A stretch of 64,000 nucleotides of DNA from Stenotrophomonas maltophilia (lineage in GTDB: Bacteria; Pseudomonadota; Gammaproteobacteria; Xanthomonadales; Xanthomonadaceae). Position numbers and translations under genes: made by a program. Of this stretch, positions 52,438-61,704 are shown piece after piece. The stretch lies in NCBI RefSeq assembly GCF_004920835.1, contig NZ_QFHO01000008.1, forward strand, positions 1 to 64,000. Direction: 5' to 3'. The notes below the pieces were generated by a model, which was given only the letters and a program-made list of their open reading frames with translations, was not told the DNA's origin and did not search any database. Each line of letters begins with the position of its first letter. Positions within the stretch are counted from its first letter, which is position 1.

Positions 52438-54051
52438 ATGTCGCACTATCCATGGTGGCGCGGAGCCGTCATCTACCAGATCTATCCGCGCAGTTTCCTC
52501 GACGCCAACGGCGACGGGGTAGGCGACCTGCCCGGCATCATCCAGCGCCTGGACCACATCGCCGCGCTGGGTGTGGACGCGATCTGGATCTCGCCGTTCT
52601 TCAAATCGCCGATGGCCGACTTCGGCTATGACATCGCCGATTACCGCGACGTCGACCCGCTGTTCGGCAGCCTGGAGGACTTCGACCGCCTGCTGGCCAA
52701 GGCCCACGGGTTGGGCCTGAAGGTGATGATCGACCAGGTGCTGAGCCACACCTCGATCGAGCATGCCTGGTTCCGCGAGAGCCGCCAGGACCGCACCAAC
52801 CCGAAGGCGGACTGGTACGTCTGGGCCGATCCGCGCGAGGACGGTACCCCACCCAACAACTGGCTGTCGCTGTTCGGCGGCGGCGCCTGGCAGTGGGAGC
52901 CGCGCCGCGAGCAGTACTACCTGCACAACTTCCTGGTCGACCAGCCGGACCTGAACTTCCATCACCCGGACGTGCAGCAGGCGACCCTGGACAACGTGCG
53001 CTTCTGGCTGGACCGTGGCGTGGATGGCTTCCGCCTGGACGCGATCAACTTCTGCTTCCACGATGCGCAGCTGCGCGACAACCCGGCCAAGCCGGCCGAA
53101 AAGCGGGTAGGGCGCGGCTTCAGCGCGGACAATCCGTACGCCTACCAGTATCACTACTACAACAACACCCAGCCGGAAAACCTGCCGTTCCTGGAGCAGC
53201 TGCGCGCGCTGCTGGACGAGTACCCGGGCGCGGTGAGCCTGGGCGAGATCTCCTCGGAGGACTCGCTGGCGACCACGGCCGAGTACACCCGCGATGGCCG
53301 CCTGCACATGGGCTACAGCTTCGAGCTGCTGGTGGACGATTACAGCGCGGCCTACATCCGCGACACGGTCTCGCGGCTGGAAGCGGCAATGACCGAAGGC
53401 TGGCCGTGCTGGGCGGTTTCGAATCACGACGTGGAGCGGGCGGTCAGCCGCTGGGGCGGCCACCCGGCCGATCCCCGCCTGGCGCGGATGCTGGTGGCGA
53501 TGCTGTGCTCGCTGCGCGGTTCGGTCTGTCTGTACCAGGGCGAGGAACTGGGCCTGGCCGAGGCCGAGGTGCCGTTCGAGGCCCTGCAGGACCCGTATGG
53601 CATCACCTTCTGGCCGAACTTCAAGGGCCGCGACGGCTGCCGCACCCCGCTGCCGTGGACCGATGCGCCGCTGGCGGGTTTCACCACGGGCCAGCCGTGG
53701 CTGCCGATCCCGGCCGAGCACCGGGCGACGGCGGTGGCCGTGCAGGAGCGGGATCCGCACTCGGTGCTGGCCGCGTTCCGGGCATTCCTGGGCTGGCGGC
53801 ATACCCAGCCTGCGCTACTGCATGGCAGCATCCGATTCATCGAAAGCGCCGAACCAGTGCTGCTGTTCGAGCGTATGCTTGCAGATGAAACCCTCCTGCT
53901 GGCGTTCAACCTGTCGGCCGAGGCGGTGAGCCATCCGCTGCCGCCGGGCAACTGGCAGCAGGTGGCGGTACCGGGCCCGGATGCGGGCACGGTGCAGGGC
54001 AATGAACTCCAGCTGCCGCCGCGCGCGGTGTATTGCGCCCGACGCAGCTGA
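52438..54051 (+). CDS. GH13 alpha-glucosidase/maltodextrin glucosidase
   Basis: A 537-residue cytoplasmic GH13 enzyme of the oligo-1,6-glucosidase/alpha-glucosidase type. Nucleophile Asp201 (GFRLDAIN), acid/base Glu270 (SLGEISS) and stabiliser Asp331 (VSNHDVER) are intact, and the N-terminal IYQIYPRSFLDANGDGVGDL is typical. No signal peptide is seen, so it should hydrolyse imported maltodextrin. ATG 52438 has a strong GGAGGGGG site. A strong terminator follows. Preceded by a LacI-type operator. Confidence 0.93.
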   Translation: MSHYPWWRGAVIYQIYPRSFLDANGDGVGDLPGIIQRLDHIAALGVDAIWISPFFKSPMADFGYDIADYRDVDPLFGSLEDFDRLLAKAHGLGLKVMIDQVLSHTSIEHAWFRESRQDRTNPKADWYVWADPREDGTPPNNWLSLFGGGAWQWEPRREQYYLHNFLVDQPDLNFHHPDVQQATLDNVRFWLDRGVDGFRLDAINFCFHDAQLRDNPAKPAEKRVGRGFSADNPYAYQYHYYNNTQPENLPFLEQLRALLDEYPGAVSLGEISSEDSLATTAEYTRDGRLHMGYSFELLVDDYSAAYIRDTVSRLEAAMTEGWPCWAVSNHDVERAVSRWGGHPADPRLARMLVAMLCSLRGSVCLYQGEELGLAEAEVPFEALQDPYGITFWPNFKGRDGCRTPLPWTDAPLAGFTTGQPWLPIPAEHRATAVAVQERDPHSVLAAFRAFLGWRHTQPALLHGSIRFIESAEPVLLFERMLADETLLLAFNLSAEAVSHPLPPGNWQQVAVPGPDAGTVQGNELQLPPRAVYCARRS

Positions 54052-54077
54052 CCGTTTTCTCCGGTGGCGGTACTTGC

Positions 54078-54110
54078 GGGGACGGGGCCGAAGCGCCCCG
54101 TCCCTTTTTT
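54078..54110 (+). terminator. rho-independent terminator after the alpha-glucosidase gene
   Basis: GGGACGGGGC / GCCCCGTCCC stem with a CGAAGC-type loop followed by TTTTTT, 27 bases past the stop. Confidence 0.92.
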
Positions 54111-54134
54111 GTGGCCGGGATTCCGGCGAAACGC

Positions 54135-54157
54135 ATCCACGCATGGCGTGGATCTAC
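54135..54157. repeat. SMAG-type palindrome
   Basis: ATCCACGCATGGCGTGGATC then TAC, an inverted GTAG unit identical in the stem to 49544-49566. Located between two terminators downstream of the alpha-glucosidase gene. Confidence 0.85.
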
Positions 54158-54172
54158 TGCCGGCATTCGCGC

Positions 54173-54203
54173 AAAAGAAAACCCGCTGCCTGCGCAGCGG
54201 GTT
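54173..54203 (-). terminator. terminator for the TonB-dependent receptor transcript
   Basis: On the minus strand AACCCGCTGC / GCAGCGGGTT with a GCAG loop is followed by TTCTTTT, 47 bases after the receptor stop. A GTAG palindrome (54217-54239) lies between stop and terminator. Confidence 0.8.
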
Positions 54204-54216
54204 TCCGATGGGTCGT

Positions 54217-54239
54217 TGCCGGCCAGCGGCCGGCACTAC
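54217..54239. repeat. GTAG palindrome (inverted)
   Basis: TTGCCGGCCAGCGGCCGGCA followed by CTAC; the same stem as the 3069-3091 unit, located directly after the receptor gene. Confidence 0.85.
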
Positions 54240-54249
54240 CCGGTCGTGG

Positions 54250-57006
54250 TCAGAACTTGTAGTTCACGCCCAGCATGTAGGTGCGGCCCCATTCGATGTA
54301 TTCCAGCGGGCGGTCCTTGCTGCCGGCGTAGGTGCGGTACGGCTCGTTGGTCAGGTTGCTTCCCTGCAGCAGCAGGGTCAGGCCGCGCAGGGTGCTGCTG
54401 TCGCTGAAGGTGTAGCTGACCTGGGCATCGGTCACGTTCTCGCCCACCACGTAGCGCAGGGTGCGGTTACCGTTGAAGTTGCCGATTTCACCAATGAAGT
54501 CCGAACGGCGGCGCTGGCTCACGCGTGCTTCAAAGCCACTGCGCTCGTAGTAGGCAGTGAAGTTGTAGACACGTTTGGACAGGCCGGGAAGGCTGATCGG
54601 GTCGGTGCCCACGCTGGACGCGCTTTCCGGATCCAGGATGGTGATGTCGCTCTTGTTGAAGGTCGCGCTGGCCTGCACGCCGAAGCCGCGCAGGCTGTCG
54701 GTCAGCATCTCCAGCGGGAACGACCCGGTCAGCTCCAGCCCCTTCAAGGTGCCGCCCTTGCCGTTCACCGGGGTCGAGAAGGTGCCGGTCGGCAGCACCG
54801 GCACCACCATGCCCGGCGGCGGCACATAGTTGCCCAGCAGGCCGGTGAAGTCGTAGTTGTCCACCGACTGGGTGTAGACGTAGCTCTTCAGGTCCTTGTA
54901 GAAGATCGCGGCGGCCACGTAGGCCTTCTCGCCGAAGTACTTCTCGTAGGACAGGTCCAGCGCGGTGGCGCGCCACGGATCCAGCAGCGGGTTGCCGCCA
55001 CTGCCGCCAGGGCGGCCGGTACCGGTATCCACGCCGAACTCCAGGCCCGCGCGCATCTGGTCCACGCGCGGGCGCGCGACCTGCTTGGCTGCAGCAAAAC
55101 GCAGGGTCTGCTCATGCGGGAACATGAAGGCCAGGTTCAAGCTGGGCAGCCAGTCGTTGTACTTGCGGCCGTCCGAGTAGGGCTGGATGTTGTTGCCGGC
55201 CGCCTGCGAGCTGTCCCAATAGCGCGAGTCCGAGCTCTGGTCGGTGTGCTGCATCTGCACGCCGATATTGCCGCGTACGCCCACCACACCGATGTCGGTG
55301 TTGATGTTCAGGCGCGCCCAGGCGGTGGTGATCTTTTCCTGCACCGTCCACGACTTGGGAATCAGGTAGTCCAGGTTGTCGACCGGATTGAAGGTCATGT
55401 AGCGACCGACCGCGCCAGGCACGTTCCAGGCCGGGATGGTGCCCAGGCCAGCGAAGCCGAGGTTGACCGGGCGGTACTGCAGATCCGATGCGATGTTGGC
55501 ATCGCCCTGCGCGCCGAGCAGGATGTTGCCTTCGGACTGGGTCTTCACCTTGCGGCGGTCGGCATAGTTCACGCCGATATCCACATCCGGTGCCCACGAC
55601 GCCATTGCTTCGGGCAGGGCGATGGTCGCGGCCAGCTTGCCGCCCTTCAGGCGGTCTTCCACCTTCGGCACCTTGCCGTAACCAGAACCGTAGATGGTGT
55701 TGGTCAGGAACAGCGCGTCCGGGTTGGAGTAGTTCAGGCCCGGGCTGATCTGCGAGAAGCCATCCTGGCGGAACTGCACACCGACCGTATCCAGCTGCGG
55801 CATCGGGGTCAGCTGCAGGTTGTTTTCCAGGTTCAGTTCGTCGCGGGTGGCCTTGGAATAGTTCAGGTCGGCGACCAGCTTGACGCTGCCGAAGGTGAAC
55901 TCGTTGTTCCAGCCGAACGCATCGATCTTGTCCTTGCGCTTGTTGTACATGCCGCGCACCAGCGGGTACACGCCACTGGCGGTGCCACCGGTGAAGGTGC
56001 CATTGGCATTGACCTGCGGGTTGCTGACCAGCAGGCCCGGGGTGTAGTTGCCGTTGTAGTTGCTGAGGTTGAGCTCGAACTGGTTGGCGGTGTCGATCTG
56101 CTCTGCTTCGGTGTGGAACGCGTCGAAGGTGCTGGTCCAGCTGTTGTTCGGCCGGAACTGGATCGTGGCCATCACACCGTCGCGCTTGTTGTTGCCGGTG
56201 CGGCGCAGTGCCTTGATGCCATCGGTGAAGTAGGTGCCAGCGGCAACGCCGGGGCGGTTGCCGTTGGTGGTGTGCTCGGTGGTCCACGGCTCGTACAGGC
56301 CCACCTGGTTTTCCTGGATCGGCATGTCGCTGTGCGCGTAGCCGATGGCAATGCCGAGGGTCTTGTCCAGGAACTGGTCGATGTAGCTGGCGCTGAAGCG
56401 GTTGCCGTACGGGTCGGTGTCGGCGGCGCGGCCCAATGAACTCTTCTGGTAGCGGCCGCTGACGGCGATGACGCGGTCGGGGAAGCTGAGCGGACGTGCG
56501 GTCTGCATGTCGATGGTGCCCGACAGGCCCTGGCCGACCAGCGCCGCGTCGGGGGTCTTGTAGACGGTCACGCCGTTGACCAGCTCGGATGGGTACTGGT
56601 CGAACTCGACACCGCGGTTGTCGCCGGTGCTGACCACTTCGCGACCATTGAGCAGCGTGGTGGCGAAGTCGGGTGACAGGCCACGCACGCTGATCACCTG
56701 CGCACGGCCGGCAACGCGCTGGGCGGCCAGGCCTGGCAGGCGCGAGATCGATTCGGCGATGCTGACGTCGGGCAGTTTGCCGATGTCTTCGGCGGAGATC
56801 GCTTCGACCACCGAGGTGGCGTCCTGCTTGATCGCGATCGCGTTCTCGATGCCGCGGCGAATGCCGGTGACCTGCACCGTATCCAGGTTGGTGGCGGCGG
56901 TGGCGGCCGGCGTGGTGGTGTTCTGCGTGGACTGTGCCGACGCCAGCGTCGGCGCCAGGACAACGGCCAGCGCGATGCTCAGCGCGCTGCGCTTGTGGTT
57001 CAACAT
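54250..57006 (-). CDS. TonB-dependent receptor, probable maltodextrin transporter
   Basis: A 918-residue outer-membrane receptor of the large carbohydrate-utilisation type. Signal peptide about 1-24 (ALASAQ); TonB-box-like LDTVQVTGIRRG; an N-terminal plug with DIGKLPDVSIAESISRLPG (typical of this subgroup) and ISVRGLSPDFATTLLNGREV; barrel ending MLGVNYKF. Context (GH13, GH97, six-hairpin hydrolase, sugar transporter, amylase) points to malto-oligosaccharides; such receptors energise their uptake through TonB. ATG 57006 has GGGAGGGG upstream. Confidence 0.92.
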   Translation of the reverse strand: MLNHKRSALSIALAVVLAPTLASAQSTQNTTTPAATAATNLDTVQVTGIRRGIENAIAIKQDATSVVEAISAEDIGKLPDVSIAESISRLPGLAAQRVAGRAQVISVRGLSPDFATTLLNGREVVSTGDNRGVEFDQYPSELVNGVTVYKTPDAALVGQGLSGTIDMQTARPLSFPDRVIAVSGRYQKSSLGRAADTDPYGNRFSASYIDQFLDKTLGIAIGYAHSDMPIQENQVGLYEPWTTEHTTNGNRPGVAAGTYFTDGIKALRRTGNNKRDGVMATIQFRPNNSWTSTFDAFHTEAEQIDTANQFELNLSNYNGNYTPGLLVSNPQVNANGTFTGGTASGVYPLVRGMYNKRKDKIDAFGWNNEFTFGSVKLVADLNYSKATRDELNLENNLQLTPMPQLDTVGVQFRQDGFSQISPGLNYSNPDALFLTNTIYGSGYGKVPKVEDRLKGGKLAATIALPEAMASWAPDVDIGVNYADRRKVKTQSEGNILLGAQGDANIASDLQYRPVNLGFAGLGTIPAWNVPGAVGRYMTFNPVDNLDYLIPKSWTVQEKITTAWARLNINTDIGVVGVRGNIGVQMQHTDQSSDSRYWDSSQAAGNNIQPYSDGRKYNDWLPSLNLAFMFPHEQTLRFAAAKQVARPRVDQMRAGLEFGVDTGTGRPGGSGGNPLLDPWRATALDLSYEKYFGEKAYVAAAIFYKDLKSYVYTQSVDNYDFTGLLGNYVPPPGMVVPVLPTGTFSTPVNGKGGTLKGLELTGSFPLEMLTDSLRGFGVQASATFNKSDITILDPESASSVGTDPISLPGLSKRVYNFTAYYERSGFEARVSQRRRSDFIGEIGNFNGNRTLRYVVGENVTDAQVSYTFSDSSTLRGLTLLLQGSNLTNEPYRTYAGSKDRPLEYIEWGRTYMLGVNYKF

Positions 57007-57130
57007 TTTCCCCTCCCAGGCAATGTTGCAGATCGATTCGTGAACGTCCCGGAGTGACCGTGGACGTGCGACGCGGTGGCCGCTGTCGTCGCCGCTATGG
57101 TAGGCAGCGCATTCTTCGCGGGAATCACCC

Positions 57131-57144
57131 TGCATACGTATTCA
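57131..57144. promoter_or_regulatory. probable LacI-family operator, copy 2
   Basis: TGCATACGTATTCA, the reverse complement of copy 1, 125 bases upstream of the receptor start. A second LacI-like palindrome, TGTAATCGCTTTCA (57161-57174, also centred on CG and 10 of 14 self-matching), lies 17 bases further upstream. Confidence 0.75.
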
Positions 57145-57187
57145 ATGGCGTTTGCAGGGTTGTAATCGCTTTCAGGTCCTGTTTGCG

Positions 57188-57212
57188 GTAGTGCCGGCCG
57201 CTGGCCGGCACT
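57188..57212. repeat. GTAG palindrome
   Basis: GTAGTGCCGGCCGCTGGCCG.. the same unit as 3015-3039, ending CACTAG; it sits between the receptor promoter and the GH97 gene stop. Confidence 0.85.
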
Positions 57213-57222
57213 AGCGTTCCAT

Positions 57223-59274
57223 TCAGAGCGGCGTGAACCGGATCGCCTGGCCACCGCCCGGCGCCAGCACCAGGGTCAGTGCATCGGCGCTGGTCACCTC
57301 GCGTGTTTCGCGCTTGAACGCGAACGGATTGCTGCGGAAATCAGCGCCGTCGCCATCGCGGTAGATTTCGGCGCGGTAGCGCACGCCCGGTTCCAGGAAG
57401 CCCAGCGATACCGGCAGCACGCGGCCGTGTTCATCGGTGATGCTGCCGAGGAACCAGTCACGGCTGTTGCGGTCGCGGCGCACGATCGTCACGTAGTCGC
57501 CCACTTCGCCATTGAGCACGCGGCTCTGCTCCCAGTCCACTGCCACGTCCTCGATGAAGCGGAACGCCTCGCGGTGCTGCAGGTAGTGATCGGGCAGGTC
57601 GGCGGCCATCTGGATCGGGCTGTACAGCACCACGTACAGCGCCAGCTGGCGGGCCAACGTACTGGGAATGGCCTGGCCGTGGCGGCCCTTCAGGCTGAGG
57701 ATGCCGGGGGTGTAGTCCATCGGCCCGGCCAGCATACGGGTGAACACCAGGTTGACCTCGTGTTCCGGCGGATTCGGTGGCTGGCCCCAGGCGTTGTACT
57801 CCATGCCGCGCGCGCCTTCGCGCGAGATCCAGTTCGGGTAGGTGCGACGCAGGCCGGTGTCCTTGATCGGCTCGTGCGGGTTCACCGACAGGTGCCGCTG
57901 TGCGGCTTCCTGCACCACCTTCAGATGGTGGCGGGCCATGAACTGGCCGTCGTGCCACTCGCGCCACAGCGGGCCGCCGGACGGATTGCGGCGGTCGATC
58001 TGGCCGTCATCGCAGACGTAGCCGGTCTTGAACTGGTCAATGCCCAGCCGCGCATACAGGTCCAGCGCGGCGCCCAGCTGGTCCTCGTAGTGCTCGATGG
58101 CGCAGCCGGTTTCGTGGTGGCCGATCAGGTGCACGCCCTTCTTCAGGCCGTAGGCGGACAGCGCCTCGATATCGAAATCGGGCGTGGCGCGGGTGAAGTC
58201 GAAGTCGTAGCCGTTGCCCACCCACATACCGTCCCAGCCGGGATTCCAGCCTTCCACCAGCACGCCGCGGAAGCCGTGTGCGGCGGCGAAGTCGATCACC
58301 TTCTTCGTCTTGGCGGTGGTGGCGGCATGCTTCGGGCCGGTCGCCCAGCTCTCGTTGTCCAGGTGCATCGACCACCACACGCCCAGGTACTTGGCCGGCT
58401 TCACCCAGCTCACGTCGCCCAGCGCATTGGGCTCATTGAGGTTGAGGATCAGGTCCGACTCGACCAGGCCACCTGCACGGTCGGCGATCTGCAGGGTGCG
58501 CCACGGCGTGGCGAAGGGCAGGGCGCGGCGCACCTTCCAGCCTTCGGCCGAGGGCGACAGCTGGGCGCGCAGGCGCTGGCCCTCGGTGCGGCGCAGCCAC
58601 ATGCCCGCGTAGTCGACCAGTGCCGCCTCATGGATGGCCACGTGCAGGCCGTCGTGGCTGCGCAGGGTCATCGGCGTGTGCACGAGCGGCACTTCGCGCA
58701 GCGGGGTGCGCTGGTACAGGTATTCATAGTGGATCGGTTCCCCGGCAGGGATCCACCACGCGGTGGAATCCTGTGCGATGGCGAACTCGGTCAGCTCGTC
58801 ATCGATGGTCGCCTCGCGCAGGTTCGGCTGCTCAGGGAATATGTAGCGGAAGCCGAGGCCATCGTCGTACACGCGGAACACCACATCCAGCCGGCGCTTG
58901 CTGCCGGTGGTCTCGGCCAGCTGCACGGTCAGCTCGTTGAAGTGGTTGCGGGTGGCCCGGCGTTCGCCCCAAGGCTGCTCCCAGGTGTCATCGAGGCTGC
59001 GCCGCTGCTGGCCGAGCAGTGCGAAATCACGGTCCAGCCGGCCGTCGCGCAGGGCGAAGCCAAGCTTCGAATCCTCCACCACGACCTCACCGAAGCGCTC
59101 GACGCGATAGCGCGCGGTGCCACCGTCCAGCACCAGACTGACCTTGAGCGCCTTTCCCGGTGATTCGACGCTGGCCACCTGCGGCGCGGCGTGTGCCAGC
59201 GCGGCCAGGCCCAGCAGAGTCAGTCCGAGCACATGCGCGAACACCGCGCGTACAGCAGTGGGTGACATCGGCAT
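57223..59274 (-). CDS. GH97 alpha-glucosidase/alpha-galactosidase family
   Basis: A 683-residue secreted or periplasmic glycosidase: signal peptide about 1-30 (LAALAHA), then the three-part GH97 architecture (N-terminal beta-sandwich, TIM barrel with VEGWNPGWDGMWVGNGYDFDF, GHHETGC and VNPHEPIKDTG, C-terminal beta domain). GH97 enzymes such as SusB are calcium-dependent and act on malto-oligosaccharides. ATG 59274 has GGGAGGGG at 5-6 bases; ATG 59268 is an alternative. Divergent from the six-hairpin gene. Confidence 0.92.
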   Translation of the reverse strand: MPMSPTAVRAVFAHVLGLTLLGLAALAHAAPQVASVESPGKALKVSLVLDGGTARYRVERFGEVVVEDSKLGFALRDGRLDRDFALLGQQRRSLDDTWEQPWGERRATRNHFNELTVQLAETTGSKRRLDVVFRVYDDGLGFRYIFPEQPNLREATIDDELTEFAIAQDSTAWWIPAGEPIHYEYLYQRTPLREVPLVHTPMTLRSHDGLHVAIHEAALVDYAGMWLRRTEGQRLRAQLSPSAEGWKVRRALPFATPWRTLQIADRAGGLVESDLILNLNEPNALGDVSWVKPAKYLGVWWSMHLDNESWATGPKHAATTAKTKKVIDFAAAHGFRGVLVEGWNPGWDGMWVGNGYDFDFTRATPDFDIEALSAYGLKKGVHLIGHHETGCAIEHYEDQLGAALDLYARLGIDQFKTGYVCDDGQIDRRNPSGGPLWREWHDGQFMARHHLKVVQEAAQRHLSVNPHEPIKDTGLRRTYPNWISREGARGMEYNAWGQPPNPPEHEVNLVFTRMLAGPMDYTPGILSLKGRHGQAIPSTLARQLALYVVLYSPIQMAADLPDHYLQHREAFRFIEDVAVDWEQSRVLNGEVGDYVTIVRRDRNSRDWFLGSITDEHGRVLPVSLGFLEPGVRYRAEIYRDGDGADFRSNPFAFKRETREVTSADALTLVLAPGGGQAIRFTPL

Positions 59275-59347
59275 TTCCCCTCCCAAGGCGCCGTTGGCAG
59301 ACCGGGACCATAAGCCAGCACGGCAGCCCCGCTACCGCGCAACGCCA

Positions 59348-59361
59348 TGAATACGTATGCA
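59348..59361. promoter_or_regulatory. probable LacI-family operator, copy 3
   Basis: TGAATACGTATGCA, identical to copy 1, in the divergent gap between the GH97 gene (starts 59274, minus) and the six-hairpin glycosidase (starts 59512, plus). It could control both. Confidence 0.78.
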
Positions 59362-59511
59362 GCTGGACGCAGCCGACAGCCCCGCGTCTACCATGGGACC
59401 AGGGCACCTTGAGGGAGGGGCCGCGCCCGCCCGCCGGCAACGGAGGTGCGGACCTACAACGCGTGCAGAGAGGGAGGGAGGCCGACGGGCGCAAGCCGGT
59501 CCGCCGCTTCG

Positions 59512-61704
59512 ATGCTGAAGATCATTTGCCTGACCGCTGCCCTGGGGGCAGCGCTGGGATCGACCGCGCAGGCGGCCGACCTGCAATTCGACGGCCGCCA
59601 TGCGCGCGCCGAAGCCGCTGCCAACGGCAGCTTCGTGCTGCACGCGCCCAAGGGTGAGGTGCGCATTGCGCCCATGCCGATGCGCAGCCAGACCGGCAGC
59701 GTGATGTTCGATGCGTTGTTCGCGCTGGCCCAGCAGGAGATGGACCAGGACCGCGTGGATGCGATCCGCGATCCTGCATTCGATGAGGGCAGGCCGGTGC
59801 CGTGCGAGTGCTTCCAGACTGGTGCGCGCTGGCCCTATGTGTGGACCCGTGATGTCAGCTTCGCCGCCGACCTGGCGCTGGCGCGGCTGGACCCGCAGCG
59901 CACGCGGCAGTCGCTGCAGTTCAAGCTGTCGGCGGCGCGCGATGGGCACACGCCCGGCCTGTTCGTCGCGCAGGACACCGGTTCCGGCGGCAGCTGGCCG
60001 ATCAGCAGCGACCGCGTGGTGTGGTTCCTGGCGGCGCGCCACCTGCTGGACGATCGCGCGTTTGCCGACCAGGTCTGGCAAGCGCTGCAGGGTACGCTGG
60101 CGCAGGACCGCGCGATGGTGTTCGACGCGCAGATGGGCCTGTACCGTGGCGAGACCTCGTTCCTGGACTGGCGTGAGCAGACCTATCCGGACTGGACCCG
60201 CGAGGACGTGCGCTTCATCGGCGACTCCTATGCGCTGTCCACCAACGTGCTGCACTACCAGGCGCTGCGCCTGGCCGAACGCCTGGCCGGCCAGCATGGC
60301 GATGGCAGCGCGGCCGACTACAAGGCGTGGGCCGATGCGCTGGCGCAGCAGATCGATGCGCGTTTCTGGCGCGAGGATATCGGCCAGTACATGAGCTACA
60401 TCGGCGAAGCCGCGCACCCGGTGCCCTACGCCAAGGTCGATCTGCTCGGCCTGTCGCTGGGCATCCTCGCCGAGGTGTTGCCGGGCGAGCGTGCGCGCCG
60501 TGCGCTGGTGGCCTACCCGGTGGGGCCGGCCGGCAGCCCGGTGGTCTGGCCGCAGGAGGCGCAGCAGCCGATCTACCACAACCGCGCTATCTGGCCGTTC
60601 GTCAGCGCGTACTCTCTGCGCGCGGCGCGGCAACTGGATGATGCACCACGCATCGCCGCCGAGATCCGCTCGTTGATGCAGGGCGCAGCGCTCGCCGGTT
60701 CCAACATGGAGAACTACGAGCTGGTCAGCCAGGCCGTGCATGTCGAGGAAGGTGCGCTGAGCGGCCCGGTGGTCAACTCCGAACGCCAGCTGTGGTCGGT
60801 GGCCGGCTATCTGTCGATGGTGCTCGAAGGTGTGTTTGGCGTGCAGGACGATGGCCACGTGCGGCCCAAGCTGCCGGCCACGCTGGTGCCAGAGCTGTTC
60901 GGCACGCAGCGTCGCATCAGCCTGGACGCCGGTGGCAAGCACTACGTGCTGGAGCGCCCGCAGCAGCTGGGTGATGGCCTGCTGGTGGCGGGCAGGACGC
61001 TGACCCAAGGCAACACGACCACGGTGCAGCTGATGGCTGCCCCGTCCGCGACCGGCTTCGGTGGCACAACCGCCGACGCCAATGCGCGTGCGCCGGCCAC
61101 GCCAACCACTCCGCAGGCCATACGCAATGGCGCTGGCTGGAGCGTGCCGGTCACGACTGGGCAGGTTCTGTGGAAGGACGGCAGGGTCGTCGCTGCCAGC
61201 AATGGCCAAGTGCACATCAGCGACGATGGCCTGCAGCACTGCTTCAGCCTGACCCGGCGCGAGGGCGCATTGGAATCACTGCACAGCCCGATGCTCTGCG
61301 TCGGTCCGCAGCAGGTGCTGAAGGGCGAGGAACGCTGGCAGTTCACGGCGGCCCAGGCCGGGCTGGTGCGGCTGCGCCTGCAGTACAGCAACGCGAACGG
61401 GCCGATCAACACCGGCGTGACCGCAGCGGTGAAGCAGTTGGTGCTGCAGTGCCCGGGCCAGCCGCTGCGGCGGCATACGGTCACCCTGCCGCACAGCGTA
61501 GCGGTGCAGGATTCGACCTCGGCAACGTTCGCGGTGCCCAAGGGGCGGTGCACGGTCACGCTTGAAGAGGGCTTCAACATGAGCGCGCTGCAGCACTTCG
61601 CGCACTACACCGGCGGCAAGGGCGGGCGTGGTGGCGTGCTCAACCAGGCCCAGGTGCAGGCGCTGAAAGTGGCGCCGGTGACAGCGACAGAGGGTACGCG
61701 ATGA
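59512..61704 (+). CDS. six-hairpin glycosidase-like exported protein
   Basis: A 730-residue secreted protein with signal peptide about 1-22 (GSTAQA) and an (alpha/alpha)6 six-hairpin catalytic region (GARWPYVWTRDVSFAADLALA; GDSYALSTNVLHYQALRLAERL; WPFVSAYSLRAARQL), followed by C-terminal beta domains. Glucoamylase-, debranching- and GH15-like enzymes share this fold; the exact family was not fixed. Context suggests starch or maltodextrin processing. ATG 59512 was chosen for the signal peptide, although its ribosome site is weak; an earlier in-frame GTG at 59446 is possible. Last 4 bases overlap the transporter gene. Confidence 0.85.
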   Translation: MLKIICLTAALGAALGSTAQAADLQFDGRHARAEAAANGSFVLHAPKGEVRIAPMPMRSQTGSVMFDALFALAQQEMDQDRVDAIRDPAFDEGRPVPCECFQTGARWPYVWTRDVSFAADLALARLDPQRTRQSLQFKLSAARDGHTPGLFVAQDTGSGGSWPISSDRVVWFLAARHLLDDRAFADQVWQALQGTLAQDRAMVFDAQMGLYRGETSFLDWREQTYPDWTREDVRFIGDSYALSTNVLHYQALRLAERLAGQHGDGSAADYKAWADALAQQIDARFWREDIGQYMSYIGEAAHPVPYAKVDLLGLSLGILAEVLPGERARRALVAYPVGPAGSPVVWPQEAQQPIYHNRAIWPFVSAYSLRAARQLDDAPRIAAEIRSLMQGAALAGSNMENYELVSQAVHVEEGALSGPVVNSERQLWSVAGYLSMVLEGVFGVQDDGHVRPKLPATLVPELFGTQRRISLDAGGKHYVLERPQQLGDGLLVAGRTLTQGNTTTVQLMAAPSATGFGGTTADANARAPATPTTPQAIRNGAGWSVPVTTGQVLWKDGRVVAASNGQVHISDDGLQHCFSLTRREGALESLHSPMLCVGPQQVLKGEERWQFTAAQAGLVRLRLQYSNANGPINTGVTAAVKQLVLQCPGQPLRRHTVTLPHSVAVQDSTSATFAVPKGRCTVTLEEGFNMSALQHFAHYTGGKGGRGGVLNQAQVQALKVAPVTATEGTR

